A stretch of DNA of 64,000 bases from Rhodobacter calidifons. GTDB taxonomy: Bacteria; Pseudomonadota; Alphaproteobacteria; Rhodobacterales; Rhodobacteraceae. The notes beneath the pieces are model-generated. The model searched no databases, was not told where the DNA came from, and saw nothing but the letters and a program-made list of their open reading frames with translations. Shown here in pieces: positions 9,222 to 18,062 of this stretch (its first letter is position 1; every line of letters begins with the position of its first letter). Made by a program: the position numbers and the translations under genes. The stretch covers positions 62,001 to 126,000 of the forward strand of contig NZ_JAANHS010000009.1 of the NCBI RefSeq assembly GCF_011174775.1. The letters are read 5' to 3'.

Positions 9222-9293
9222 CGGGTTTCGAATTGAGCGCTGACGCGCGAGGCTTTTGTCTCGTCGTCGGGCTTCGCCTCCTCCTCGGGTGAT

Positions 9294-9308
9294 GGGGGCG
9301 CTGCCCCC
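9294..9308. repeat. GC-rich hairpin of a family-wide intergenic repeat
   Basis: GGGGGC-GCT-GCCCCC forms a 6-bp stem followed by AAACCCCCGGAGTATTT. I recall near-identical strings after genes throughout Rhodobacteraceae genomes, which is taxonomic evidence; here it probably ends the GntR transcript. The repeat call is from memory, not from a search. Confidence 0.4.
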
Positions 9309-9360
9309 AAACCCCCGGAGTATTTGAAACATGGGCAAGAGCCATGCCGGGTCGAAAAAT

Positions 9361-9397
9361 TTGATCAAATTTCTTGAACCGGACTGCGTTTGATCAT
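9361..9397. promoter_or_regulatory. Two TTGATCA-type sites upstream of the aminotransferase
   Basis: TTGATCAA at 9361-9368 and TTGATCAT at 9390-9397 are 29 bases apart centre to centre, close to three helical turns. They match the site upstream of the adjacent GntR gene (8502-8509), supporting cooperative binding by that regulator. The aminotransferase starts 55 bases downstream. Confidence 0.45.
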
Positions 9398-9451
9398 ATC
9401 CTGCGGCGAAGACGGGGCATCCGGCCCTGCCGATTCCCGCGAGGTCAGCCC

Positions 9452-10846
9452 ATGAACATGATCACCAACCACATGCCGACGGCCGAGTTGCAGCGTCTGG
9501 ATGCCGCGCATCATTTCCATCCCTTCACCGACAAGGCGGGGCTGGCGGCCAAGGGCGCGCGGGTCATCACCCGGGGCGAGGGGGTCTGGCTGACCGACAG
9601 CGAGGGCCACCGGATCATCGACGGCATGGCGGGGCTGTGGTGCGTGAACATCGGCTATGGCCGCAAGGAACTGGCCCAGGTCGCGGCGCGGCAGATGGAG
9701 GAGCTGGCCTATTACAACACCTTCTTCCAGACCACCCATGTGCCGGCCATCGCTCTGGCGGCGGAGATCGCCAAGCTCGCGCCCGGCAATCTGAACCATG
9801 TGTTCTTCGCGGGCTCGGGGTCCGAGGCGAACGATACCAATATCCGGCTGGTGCGCCGCTATTGGGATGTGATGGGCAAACCCTGGCGCAAGACGATCAT
9901 CGCGCGCTGGAACGGCTATCACGGATCGACGATGGGCGGGGGGTCGCTGGGAGGCATGAAGCCGATCCATGCCCATGGCGGCAAGATCGACGGGATCGAA
10001 CATATCGACCAGCCCTACTGGTGGGGCGAGGGCGGGGACATGTCGGAGGAGGAGTTCGGCCTTGCCCGCGCGCAGGAGCTGGAGAAGAAGATCCTGGAAG
10101 TCGGGCCCGACAATGTGGCGGCCTTCATCGGCGAGCCGGTGCAGGGTGCGGGTGGGGTCATCATCCCGCCGGCGACCTACTGGCCGGAGATCCAGCGCAT
10201 CTGCGACAAATACGGCATCCTGCTGATCGCCGACGAGGTCATCACCGGCTTCGGCCGCACCGGCAACTGGTTCGGCAGCCAGACCTTCGGCATCCGCCCG
10301 CATATCATGACCATCGCCAAGGGCTTGTCCTCGGGCTATGCGCCGATCGGCGGGTCGATCGTCTGCGACGAGGTGGCCGATGTCGTCGGCGGCGCGGGGG
10401 AGTTCTTCCACGGCTATACCTACAGCGGTCATCCGGTCGCCTGTGCCGTGGCGCTGGAGAACCTGCGGATCATGCAGGACGAGAAGATCGTCGAGCATGT
10501 CCGCGACGTGGCCCATCCCTATCTGAAGGAACGCTGGGAGGCGCTGACCGACCATCCGATGGTGGGCGAGGCGAAGCTGGTGGGGCTGATGGGGTCCATC
10601 GCGCTGACCCCGAACAAGGCCAAACGGGCGAAATTCGCCAGCGAGGCCGGGACCGTGGGCTACAAGACGCGCGAGCGCTGCTTTGCCAACAACCTGATCA
10701 TGCGCCACGTCGGCGACCGGATGATCATCGCCCCGCCGCTGGTGATCAAGCCCGAGGAGATCGACGTGCTGATCGAGCGCGCGCGGAAGTCTCTGGACGA
10801 GGCCTACAGGATCGTCCGGGACGAGGGTCTCTGGGCCGAGGCCTGA
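9452..10846 (+). CDS. Class III omega-aminotransferase (putrescine/beta-alanine/taurine--pyruvate type)
   Basis: A 464-residue PLP enzyme of fold type I. The segment GSEANDTNIRLVRRYWD binds the cofactor phosphate, DEVITGFGRTG carries the aspartate that pairs with the pyridine nitrogen, and the Schiff-base lysine is K290 in TIAKGLSSGYAPIGG. It transfers an amino group from an omega-amine (for example putrescine, beta-alanine or taurine) to pyruvate; the exact donor cannot be assigned. The start at 9452 has a GAGGT ribosome site about 6 bases upstream. It is a stand-alone gene with its own regulated leader. Confidence 0.92.
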   Translation: MNMITNHMPTAELQRLDAAHHFHPFTDKAGLAAKGARVITRGEGVWLTDSEGHRIIDGMAGLWCVNIGYGRKELAQVAARQMEELAYYNTFFQTTHVPAIALAAEIAKLAPGNLNHVFFAGSGSEANDTNIRLVRRYWDVMGKPWRKTIIARWNGYHGSTMGGGSLGGMKPIHAHGGKIDGIEHIDQPYWWGEGGDMSEEEFGLARAQELEKKILEVGPDNVAAFIGEPVQGAGGVIIPPATYWPEIQRICDKYGILLIADEVITGFGRTGNWFGSQTFGIRPHIMTIAKGLSSGYAPIGGSIVCDEVADVVGGAGEFFHGYTYSGHPVACAVALENLRIMQDEKIVEHVRDVAHPYLKERWEALTDHPMVGEAKLVGLMGSIALTPNKAKRAKFASEAGTVGYKTRERCFANNLIMRHVGDRMIIAPPLVIKPEEIDVLIERARKSLDEAYRIVRDEGLWAEA

Positions 10847-10870
10847 TTTCCCGGACCCGGCCCGACCCCG

Positions 10871-10923
10871 CCAAGGGCGCGGCTGGTCGCCGGCCAAGGG
10901 CGCTGCCAGCCCGCGCCCCTTGG
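10871..10923 (+). terminator. Long GC stem-loop after the aminotransferase gene
   Basis: The left arm 10871-10886 (CCAAGGGCGCGGCTGG) pairs almost completely with the right arm 10906-10923, giving a stem of about 16 bp with one or two bulges. It lies 25 bases after the stop codon. No T-tract follows, so it may be a Rho-assisted terminator or a 3-prime stabiliser. Confidence 0.4.
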
Positions 10924-11462
10924 GGCCGATTGCGCGGGCGTGCCGGGTCGGGGCGCCGTCAGGACCTTTCCGGGTGCCGTTCCGCCAAGCTCCGGCGGCA
11001 GGCGGCGAAGCGGGCAACCTGGCCAGGCGCGGATGCGGCCAGCGCCACGAGCACACGGGGGTCATCCACACGGCGGTCATCGATGCCGGCCGGGCTGACG
11101 GCGACGAAACCCGGCGGCAGGTTCGTCGCCGCGCCCGTCTCGTCCTGCCCGTCGATTGCGAAGCCGAACCCAATCAGGACGCGGCAGGGCGCGTTTGTGC
11201 ATCCGCCGGGGCCGCCCTGCCGCTCCCTTTCGCGGTCGGGATCACGGCCTGACGATCGGGAAGCCCTCCGCTCGGGATGCGGGGCGGCCATGCCCGTGAT
11301 CCAGGATGGCCGGACCATCGCAACTTTCGCCGTCTTCCCTGCCGGACTGGTCGTGACGGGCTTAGGCTGGATGTCACGCGGGCGGTGAACTTTGCCAGGT
11401 TTGCGCAGCACCACCGGCGCTGGTGAGGCGTCATGAAATCTTCATTGGACGCCGCGATACAT
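10924..11462. other. Gene-poor interval before the arsenic operon
   Basis: I see no gene that I can support here. Open frames exist on both strands, including about 150 codons on the minus strand (10959-11414), but they lack recognisable motifs, ribosome sites or family-like composition. The boundary may mark where the arsenic and stress-tolerance genes joined the chromosome. Confidence 0.4.
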
Positions 11463-11478
11463 TTCCCGTATTCGGGAA
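11463..11478. promoter_or_regulatory. Putative ArsR operator
   Basis: The inverted repeat TTCCCG-TATT-CGGGAA lies immediately before the likely start of arsR-arsC. Position and symmetry fit an autoregulatory ArsR-family site released by arsenite; the site would cover the ribosome-binding region of the gene. Confidence 0.45.
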
Positions 11479-11480
11479 TT

Positions 11481-12335
11481 ATGGAAATGAGCCGCGCCTC
11501 GGATGCCTTCGCGACACTGGGTCACCCCGGTCGCCTCGCGGTTTTCCGGCTGTTGATGCGCTTTGTCCCGCAGGGCGCGCGTCCGACCGAAATCGCCGCA
11601 GCGCTTGGCCTGAAGCCGAACACCCTGTCCCATCACCTGGCCGACCTGACCGCTGCGGGGCTGGTCAGCGCCCGCCGCCAGGGCCGGTCGCTGTTCTACT
11701 CCGTCGATCTGGACGCCGCCGAGGGGCTGATCGGCTATCTCGCCCTCGATGTCGCTCGCGCCCGGCCCGATCTTCTCGCCCCGCTCCTCTCTGCGCACAA
11801 GGATGCCTCTCCGATGACCGCCCAGCACCCCGATACCGACTTCGACGTCCTGTTCATCTGCTCGGGCAACTCGGCCCGCTCGATCTTTGCCGAGGTGCTC
11901 TTGCGCGATCTCGGCAAGGGCAAGTTCCAGGCCTTTTCCGCCGGAACCCGACCGGGCACCGAGCTGAACCCCTTCGCGCTCGACGTCCTGTGCCGCAACG
12001 GCCATGACGTGACCGGCCTGCGCTCCAAGCACATCTCCGAATTCCAGCAGCCCGACAGCATCGTGATGGATTTCGTCTTCACCGTCTGCGACACGGCCGC
12101 GGCCGAGGAATGCCCGCCCTGGCCCGGCCAGCCGATCACCGGCCACTGGGGCCTGCCCGACCCGGTGAAGGCTACCGGCACCGATGCCGAAAAGGCTTTG
12201 GTCTTCGCCCAGACCTATGCAGCGCTGCGTCGCCGGATCGCCGCCTTCGTCGAACTGCCCTTCGAAAGCCTGAACCGGCTGTCCCTGCAATCCCGCGTCG
12301 ATGCCCTCAGCGCCGACGCCGACGCAAAGGCCTGA
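11481..12335 (+). CDS. ArsR repressor fused to ArsC-type arsenate reductase/low-MW phosphatase
   Basis: A 284-residue fusion. Residues about 5-95 form an ArsR winged helix ([13 protein letters not shown], then [13 protein letters not shown] as recognition helix). From about 115 a low-molecular-weight-phosphatase domain begins with the catalytic P-loop [11 protein letters not shown] (C-x5-R) and ends with the WGLPDP acid-loop motif. The second domain would reduce arsenate to arsenite, the ligand of the first. The ATG at 11481 (or 11487) is preferred over 11433 because the operator-like palindrome lies at 11463-11478 and ArsR homology begins there. GAPDH follows after 5 bases and arsJ follows that, one arsenate-resistance operon. 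Confidence 0.9.
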   Translation: MEMSRASDAFATLGHPGRLAVFRLLMRFVPQGARPTEIAAALGLKPNTLSHHLADLTAAGLVSARRQGRSLFYSVDLDAAEGLIGYLALDVARARPDLLAPLLSAHKDASPMTAQHPDTDFDVLFICSGNSARSIFAEVLLRDLGKGKFQAFSAGTRPGTELNPFALDVLCRNGHDVTGLRSKHISEFQQPDSIVMDFVFTVCDTAAAEECPPWPGQPITGHWGLPDPVKATGTDAEKALVFAQTYAALRRRIAAFVELPFESLNRLSLQSRVDALSADADAKA

Positions 12336-12340
12336 CCCGG

Positions 12341-13348
12341 ATGCCTCGCATTGCCCTGAACGGCCTTGGCCGCATCGGAAAGCTTGTCCTGCGCGACCTG
12401 ATCGACACGGGCGCGGAAGGCGAGATCGTCCTGCTGAACGACCCCGTCGGCGACGCGGAACAGCATGCGCTCCTGCTGGAATTCGACAGTGTGCACGGCC
12501 GCTGGTCCACGCCGGTCGGCGCAGCCGAAGGCGCGCTGGTCCTGAACGGCCGGAGGATCCGGCTGACCCACGAGAAGACCATCGAGGCGCTGCCCCTGGC
12601 GGATCTGGGCGTCGATCTGGTCATCGACTGCACCGGCGTGTTCAAGACTGCCGCAAAGGTGGCGCCCTATCATGCAGCCGGGGTGAAGAAGGTGGTCGTC
12701 TCGGCCCCGGTGAAGGACGGGGGCGCGCTGAACCTGGTCTATGGCGTGAACCATCACCTCTACGACGGCAGCCAGGCGCTGGTCACGGCGGCCTCCTGCA
12801 CCACCAACTGCCTGGCCCCGGTGGTCAAGGTGATCCACGAGGCGCTGGGCATCCGGCACGGTTCCATCACCACGATCCATGACGTGACCAACACGCAGAC
12901 CATCGTGGACCGACCGGCCAAGGACATGCGCCGGGCGCGGTCGGCCCTGATGAACCTGATCCCGACCACGACCGGCAGCGCCACCGCGATCACGCTGATC
13001 TACCCCGAACTCAAGGGCCGCCTGAACGGCCACGCCGTCCGCGTGCCGCTTCTGAACGCCTCGCTGACCGACTGCGTGTTCGAGGTCGAACGGCCGACCA
13101 CGGTCGAAGAGGTCAACACGCTCTTCGCCGCCGCAGCGGAAGGCCCGCTGAAGGGCATCCTCGGCTACGAGACCCGGCCCCTTGTCAGTTGCGACTTCAC
13201 CAACGACCCGCGGTCCTCGATCATTGACGGCCCGTCCACCATGGTGATCAACGGGACCCAGGTGAAGATCTACGCCTGGTATGACAATGAATGGGGCTAT
13301 GCCTGCCGGCTGGCCGACATCGCCCGCATGGTCGCCCGAAGCCTCTGA
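12341..13348 (+). CDS. ArsJ-associated glyceraldehyde-3-phosphate dehydrogenase
   Basis: A 335-residue type I GAPDH. The NAD domain starts [17 protein letters not shown]; the catalytic cysteine is in SCTTNCLAP (near residue 151), followed by the conserved [11 protein letters not shown] and the C-terminal WYDNEWGYA. In arsenic operons this enzyme is known to use arsenate in place of phosphate, making 1-arseno-3-phosphoglycerate, which ArsJ exports (established for Pseudomonas aeruginosa). The position between arsRC and arsJ supports that role over a glycolytic one. The start at 12341 follows the arsRC stop by 5 bases. Confidence 0.94.
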   Translation: MPRIALNGLGRIGKLVLRDLIDTGAEGEIVLLNDPVGDAEQHALLLEFDSVHGRWSTPVGAAEGALVLNGRRIRLTHEKTIEALPLADLGVDLVIDCTGVFKTAAKVAPYHAAGVKKVVVSAPVKDGGALNLVYGVNHHLYDGSQALVTAASCTTNCLAPVVKVIHEALGIRHGSITTIHDVTNTQTIVDRPAKDMRRARSALMNLIPTTTGSATAITLIYPELKGRLNGHAVRVPLLNASLTDCVFEVERPTTVEEVNTLFAAAAEGPLKGILGYETRPLVSCDFTNDPRSSIIDGPSTMVINGTQVKIYAWYDNEWGYACRLADIARMVARSL

Positions 13349-13375
13349 TCTTCGATCCTTATCAAGGTATCCTCT

Positions 13376-13408
13376 GGCGGACCGGGGGCAAGGCGCCCCC
13401 GGTCCGCC
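13376..13408 (+). other. Strong stem-loop between gapdh and arsJ
   Basis: A perfect 14-bp stem: GGCGGACCGGGGGC at 13376-13389 and its complement at 13395-13408, with loop AAGGC. No T-tract follows; arsJ starts 20 bases later with its ribosome site in CGAAAGG. It could set the gapdh:arsJ ratio by stabilising the upstream message or partly blocking readthrough. Confidence 0.6.
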
Positions 13409-13428
13409 GCCAGCGAAAGGCGCTGCCG

Positions 13429-14676
13429 ATGACCACCGCGAACCCGCTGCGCGCCTATGCCGCCGTCACGGCGGCCTACTGGGCCTTCATGCTGTCGGAC
13501 GGCGCGCTGCGGATGCTGGTGCTCTTGCACTTCAACAGCCTTGGCTTCACCCCGGTGCAACTGGCCTGGCTGTTCCTGCTGTATGAAATCGCGGGCATCG
13601 TCACCAACCTGGCTGCGGGCTGGCTTGCCGCCCGCTTCGGCCTCGCCGCGACGCTTTACGGTGGCCTCGCGCTCCAGATCGGCGCGCTGGCGGCGCTGGC
13701 GCAGCTGGATCCGACCTGGGGCGTTGCGGCCTCGGTCGCCTTCGTGATGGCGGTGCAGGGCGTCTCGGGTGTGGCGAAGGACCTTGCCAAGATGTCCTCG
13801 AAATCTGCGGTGAAGCTGCTGGCACCCCAGGAGGACGGCGGGCTCTTCCGCTGGGTCGCGGCGCTGACCGGGTCGAAGAACGCGGTGAAGGGCCTGGGCT
13901 TCTTCCTGGGCGCGGCGCTTCTGGCACTTGCGGGCTTCGAGGCGGCGGTCTGGGGCATGGCCGGAGTTCTGGCGGCGATCCTGATCGCGGTCGTCCTGTT
14001 CCTGCCCGCGGGCCTTCCGGGCCGGATGAAATCCGAAGAGGCCTGGGGCGGCTGGCGGTCGAAGGACCCAAGGGTGAACCGGCTGAGCCTTGCGCGCCTG
14101 TTCCTGTTCGGCGCGCGCGACGTCTGGTTCGTGGTGGGCATCCCGGTCTATTTCCAGTCGGTCCTGTCCGATGGCAGCGCCGAGGGCCGGCGCGAGGCCT
14201 TCTTCCTTATCGGCGGCTTCCTTGCGCTGTGGATCATCGCCTATGGCGCGGTGCAGGCCATGGCGCCCCGCCTTCTGGGCAGCAGAGCCCAGGCCGAGGC
14301 CGAGACGACCCGCAAGGCCATTCTCTGGGCCGGGCTTCTGGTGCCGATCCCCTTCCTTCTGGCCGCAGCCGCCTGGGCGGCAGCGCCGCCCGCGCCCTGG
14401 CTGACCGCCACGCTGATCGGCGGGCTTCTGGTGTTCGGCTTTGTCTTTGCGGTGAATTCCTCGGTCCATTCCTATCTGATCCTCGCCTACGGATCGGCCG
14501 AGCGGATCACGCGGGACGTGGGCTTCTACTACATGGCCAATGCCGCCGGTCGTCTGATCGGCACGCTTCTGTCCGGCCTCAGCTACCAGATCGGTGGACT
14601 GCCGCTCTGCCTTGCCACCGCGGGGCTGATGGCGCTTGCCAGCTGGCTTGCCGCCCGACGGCTTCGGGACGTCTGA
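13429..14676 (+). CDS. arsJ: ArsJ, organoarsenical (1-arseno-3-phosphoglycerate) efflux permease
   Basis: A 415-residue major-facilitator protein with about 12 hydrophobic segments. The N-terminus YAAVTAAYWAFMLSDGALRM and the cytoplasmic segment KDLAKMSSKSAVKLLAP are characteristic of ArsJ. It sits in the inner membrane and, with the preceding GAPDH, completes an arsenate detoxification route that needs no arsenite pump. The start at 13429 begins the conserved region; a longer frame runs back through the gapdh end and the hairpin. It is last in the operon. Confidence 0.93.
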   Translation: MTTANPLRAYAAVTAAYWAFMLSDGALRMLVLLHFNSLGFTPVQLAWLFLLYEIAGIVTNLAAGWLAARFGLAATLYGGLALQIGALAALAQLDPTWGVAASVAFVMAVQGVSGVAKDLAKMSSKSAVKLLAPQEDGGLFRWVAALTGSKNAVKGLGFFLGAALLALAGFEAAVWGMAGVLAAILIAVVLFLPAGLPGRMKSEEAWGGWRSKDPRVNRLSLARLFLFGARDVWFVVGIPVYFQSVLSDGSAEGRREAFFLIGGFLALWIIAYGAVQAMAPRLLGSRAQAEAETTRKAILWAGLLVPIPFLLAAAAWAAAPPAPWLTATLIGGLLVFGFVFAVNSSVHSYLILAYGSAERITRDVGFYYMANAAGRLIGTLLSGLSYQIGGLPLCLATAGLMALASWLAARRLRDV

Positions 14677-15047
14677 CGGCATCCCTTCCTTCTGGCCTTC
14701 CGCGCACTCCGTGTGCGGCCTTCGCCATCGGGCCGCAGTCCCGGCACCTCCGTCTGCGCAGGCCCGCGCCCTCCTGCATCACAACCCGAGACACTGCCCC
14801 GGCAAACACGAAGCGGTTGCTTTTGTGAAGAATTCACCGAACCGACACGGTCATGAGGTCCAGAGAATATCGGCCCTGAGAGACCGCTTCCGGGCCACCT
14901 GTCAGCAGGGCCAGTGCTCGGACACACCCGCATAACCCTTGAAAACCACGGAACAATCCGACCAGCCCTGGATAGGGGAACGCTTTCGCAGGGTGAAGTG
15001 GCGGCGAGGTTTGGCCTGACATCCGACCTTCGCTGCCGGTTTGCGGC
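14677..15047. other. Convergent interval between arsJ and the M48 protease gene
   Basis: About 370 bases between two converging genes. I found no coding frame with recognisable motifs and no clear T-tailed terminator. It is the boundary between the arsenic operon and the stress-tolerance island; an attachment site or old junction could lie here, but no repeat supports one. Confidence 0.35.
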
Positions 15048-15992
15048 TCAGAACCACAGTCCCGAGCGGTGAAAGCGCGGCGGGGAGGGCGGCGCCGAAG
15101 CCGGTGGCAGGTGCAGGGTCAAAGGGTCCGCTGCGACGCGGTGCGGCACCTGCCTCAGGGCGCGCAGGCGGGCGATGCGCTCTTCGGTCGGCGGGTGGGT
15201 GCGCAGAAGCGAGGGCTCGGGAATGCGCCGTCCGGGAAGGAACATCTCTTCCCAGAAGCGCCCGGTGCGGCGCTCGAGTTTGGCCAGCGCCGAGGCAAGG
15301 CCGGCCGGATCGCCGGTCAGTTCGGCGGCCGCCCGGTCGGCGTCGTATTCGCGCTGGCGCGACAGGGCCAGTTGCAGCAGCGCCATGATCGTGGGCGAGA
15401 AGGCCAGGACAAGCGGCAGGGTCCAGGGAATGGTCGCGACGCCCGCGATCAGCAGCGGCAGGTTCACCAGAAGCAGCATCTGCCCCAGCCAGCTGGCCAG
15501 CGAAACGGCACGCGACATCGCATCGGCCAGCCCCATCAGCCACAGGTCGCGGTTGGCGACATGGGCGATCTCATGCGCCAGCACCCCGGCCATCTCGCGC
15601 GGGGACAGAAGCCGGATCAGCCCGTCGGTCACGCAGATCACGCTGTCCTCCGGCCGACCCATGGCAAAGGCATTGGGGATCCGGCTGGGCACATACCACA
15701 GTTCCGGCGCGCGCGGCAGACCGGCGCGGGCCACCAGATCGCGCAGCAGGGCATGGCCCGCGGGCCAGTCCTGCGGGCGCAACGGCCGCGCCCGGTAGCC
15801 GCGCAGGAGCAGCCCTCGCGAGACCGAGGGCGCCAGCAACAGTCCGGCGAGCGTCGAGGCGACGAGGATCAGGGTCAGGTCGGGTCCGGCGACAAGCCCC
15901 ACCACCGCCCAGGCGATGCCTGCCATTCCGGCAAGGATCAGCACGGTCTGGGCAAGGTTGGTCAGGCGGTGGGCAAGATTGGGGGTCATCAT
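15048..15992 (-). CDS. M48-family membrane zinc metalloprotease (HtpX-like)
   Basis: A 314-residue membrane protease. Two hydrophobic segments (near residues 12-55) precede the zinc motif HEIAH (in VLAHEIAHVANRD, near 130); two further segments follow (LGQMLLLVNLPLLIAGVA and the next), and the third zinc ligand is in REYDADRAAAEL. HtpX-type enzymes degrade misfolded inner-membrane proteins. The start MMTPNLAHRL at 15992 is chosen because the family-like membrane helix begins there; the ribosome site is weak and the frame is open to 16061. It is last in the hsp20-protease operon, as in tLST-type islands. Confidence 0.88.
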   Translation of the reverse strand: MMTPNLAHRLTNLAQTVLILAGMAGIAWAVVGLVAGPDLTLILVASTLAGLLLAPSVSRGLLLRGYRARPLRPQDWPAGHALLRDLVARAGLPRAPELWYVPSRIPNAFAMGRPEDSVICVTDGLIRLLSPREMAGVLAHEIAHVANRDLWLMGLADAMSRAVSLASWLGQMLLLVNLPLLIAGVATIPWTLPLVLAFSPTIMALLQLALSRQREYDADRAAAELTGDPAGLASALAKLERRTGRFWEEMFLPGRRIPEPSLLRTHPPTEERIARLRALRQVPHRVAADPLTLHLPPASAPPSPPRFHRSGLWF

Positions 15993-16090
15993 GGGACTCG
16001 GATTCGCAAGGGGCAGCAAGCCCCGTCCCGCAGCGAAGGCAAGGCACCCGTCGCGCGTCACCGCAGCGACAGGTGCCGTCGGCTTGCCGC

Positions 16091-17494
16091 TCAGCGCGGC
16101 AGGACGACGAAGACCTCGCGCCCGTCGCGCCAGACCAGCAGTCCCACGGCATTGCCGGAGGCGGCTTCAAGCGCCGCGGCCAGATCCTCGGGGCGGGTGA
16201 CCGGGCGGCGGTTGACGGCCAGGATCACGTCGCCGGGTTGCAGCCCGGCCTGTGCCGCAGGGCTGCGCGGGGCGACGGCCACGACCGACAGCCCCTCGAC
16301 CGTGCCATAGCCGGGCATCCCCGGCGCCAGCGGTTGCAGCGTCAGGCCCGCCAGTTCGGCCGGAGCGGCAGAGGTGGCCGCCGCGTCAAGCCTGTCGAGC
16401 GTCACGTCGATGCCCTGCCGTTCCCCGTCGCGCCAGATGTCCAGCTTCACCGTGTCGCCGGGCCGCCGCATGCCGACACGACCGCGCAGATCGGCCGAGC
16501 CGCGCAGCGCGTGGCCGTCGATGGCCAGGATCGCATCGCCCGCCCGCAGGCCCGCCCGGTCGGCGGCGCTGCCCGGATCGACCGAGCCCACCACCGCGCC
16601 GCCTGCGGCCTCGATCCCCATGGCCTCGGCCAGATCCGGGGTCAGATCCTGGATCGCCACGCCCAGCCGGCCCCGCGCCACCGTGCCGTGTTCGACCAGC
16701 TGTTCCATCACCGCCAGCGCCATGTTCACCGGCACGGCAAAGCCGATGCCCACGTTGCCGCCACCGTTCGGCGCGATGATCGCGCTGTTGATCCCGACCA
16801 GCTTCCCGTCCAGCGTGATCAGCGCGCCGCCCGAGTTGCCGGGATTGATCGAGGCATCGGTCTGGATGAAATCCTCATAGCCCTGAGGGTTGATCCCCGA
16901 CCGCCCCAGCGCCGAGACGATGCCCAAAGTCACCGTCTGGCCCAGGCCGAAAGGGTTGCCGATGGCCACGACGTAATCGCCCACCATCAGCGCATCGGAA
17001 TTGCCGGTCTCGACGGCGGTCAGCCCCTCGGCGGGGATCTTCAGCACGGCAATGTCGGTCGCGGGATCGGTGCCCACCAGTTCCGCCTTGACGCTGCGCC
17101 CGTCGCGCAAGGAGACGCGGATCTCGGTCGCGTCCTGGATGACGTGGTTGTTGGTCAGCACATGGCCGCGCTTGGCATCGACGATCACGCCGGAGCCTGC
17201 GCTCATCTGCCGCTCGACCGGGCCTTCGGGGGGCATGGGCGGCAGGAAGGGGGCGAAGAAGGGGTCGCGGTAGAGCGGCGACATCTGCGCCGGGCGCTCC
17301 GAGACCACCGAGATGTTGACCACCGCATCCGAGACACGCTCGACCACAGGGGCGAGGGTCGGAATGCCGCGGTCGTCGGCAAGCGCAGGGGCCGCGGTTT
17401 CGGCAAGGGCCGGGCCGGCAGGCAGCAGGACGGGGCCGGCGACCAGCGACAGCGCCAGCACACTGGCGCAGGTGGACAGGATCAGATGCTTCAT
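16091..17494 (-). CDS. Periplasmic Do-like serine protease/chaperone (DegP/DegQ family)
   Basis: A 467-residue exported protease. A signal peptide covers about residues 1-30 (MKHLILSTCASVLALSLVAG, then cleavage near ALA-ET). The trypsin-like domain has the triad H in LTNNHVI, D in PATDIAVLKI and S in NPGNSGGAL; two PDZ domains follow (about 255-345 and 370-465). It removes or refolds damaged envelope proteins. The start at 17494 has GGAGG 5 bases upstream. It lies directly after an hsp20 gene and before the M48 protease, an arrangement seen in mobile stress-tolerance loci. Confidence 0.94.
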   Translation of the reverse strand: MKHLILSTCASVLALSLVAGPVLLPAGPALAETAAPALADDRGIPTLAPVVERVSDAVVNISVVSERPAQMSPLYRDPFFAPFLPPMPPEGPVERQMSAGSGVIVDAKRGHVLTNNHVIQDATEIRVSLRDGRSVKAELVGTDPATDIAVLKIPAEGLTAVETGNSDALMVGDYVVAIGNPFGLGQTVTLGIVSALGRSGINPQGYEDFIQTDASINPGNSGGALITLDGKLVGINSAIIAPNGGGNVGIGFAVPVNMALAVMEQLVEHGTVARGRLGVAIQDLTPDLAEAMGIEAAGGAVVGSVDPGSAADRAGLRAGDAILAIDGHALRGSADLRGRVGMRRPGDTVKLDIWRDGERQGIDVTLDRLDAAATSAAPAELAGLTLQPLAPGMPGYGTVEGLSVVAVAPRSPAAQAGLQPGDVILAVNRRPVTRPEDLAAALEAASGNAVGLLVWRDGREVFVVLPR

Positions 17495-17544
17495 GAAAGC
17501 CTCCAAAGGAAGGGGGGTGCCGGGCGGCACCCCCGGATGCGGCC

Positions 17545-18042
17545 TCAACCGGCCTTGACCTCGATATGCTTGACGCGGGCCTGGGCCTCGGGCGTCTGCG
17601 GCAGGCGCACGGTCAGCACGCCGTTCTTGAAGCTGGCCTCGGCCTTTTCGCCATCGACGCCGGGCGGCAGCGGGATGGTGCGCCAGATCGCGCCATAGCT
17701 GCGTTCGGACAGGTAATAGCCCTTCTTCTCCTCCTGGCGCTCGACCTTCTTCTCGCCCTTCACCGTCAGCATGTCGTCGGTGACGCTGACCTCGATGTCG
17801 TCCATCGTCATGCCGGGCAGCTCGATCGAGATTTCCACGGCGTTGTCGGTCTGGACCACGTCGGATTTGGCCTCGGAATGGCCCCAGGGCCAGTCAAGGT
17901 CGCCAAGGCCCTTGCCGAAACGGTTCCAGAAACCTTCGAACACCTGGTTCATCTCGCGTTGCAGGGTGGCGATGGGGTTCTCGCGGTCGGGATGGGCGGC
18001 GTCATCCTTGCGCGCCCAGGGGATCAGATCCTTGATCTTCAT
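17545..18042 (-). CDS. Hsp20 small heat-shock protein (third of three)
   Basis: A 165-residue alpha-crystallin-type holdase. The N-terminal arm includes TLQREMNQVFEGFW; the alpha-crystallin domain (about 60-155) contains VEISIELPGMTMDDIEV, the G-rich tail motif FKNGVLTVRLP and a short C-terminal extension. The N-terminal arm resembles the larger class of proteobacterial Hsp20s with a tryptophan-rich FGKGLGDLDWPW stretch. A GAAAGGAG ribosome site precedes the ATG. It is co-oriented with two further hsp20 genes 20 and 18 bases apart, so one heat-shock transcript is likely. Confidence 0.95.
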   Translation of the reverse strand: MKIKDLIPWARKDDAAHPDRENPIATLQREMNQVFEGFWNRFGKGLGDLDWPWGHSEAKSDVVQTDNAVEISIELPGMTMDDIEVSVTDDMLTVKGEKKVERQEEKKGYYLSERSYGAIWRTIPLPPGVDGEKAEASFKNGVLTVRLPQTPEAQARVKHIEVKAG

Positions 18043-18062
18043 GGTCGTTCTCCTTTCCTGTC

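Noticed and set aside
10959-11414. A possible small minus-strand gene before the arsenic operon
   Set aside because: No family resemblance, no Shine-Dalgarno sequence, biased composition. It could be a gene remnant, but I cannot support that.
12341-13348. Glycolytic GAPDH
   Set aside because: It is placed between arsRC and arsJ with tight spacing, the known arrangement of the arsenate-handling paralogue.
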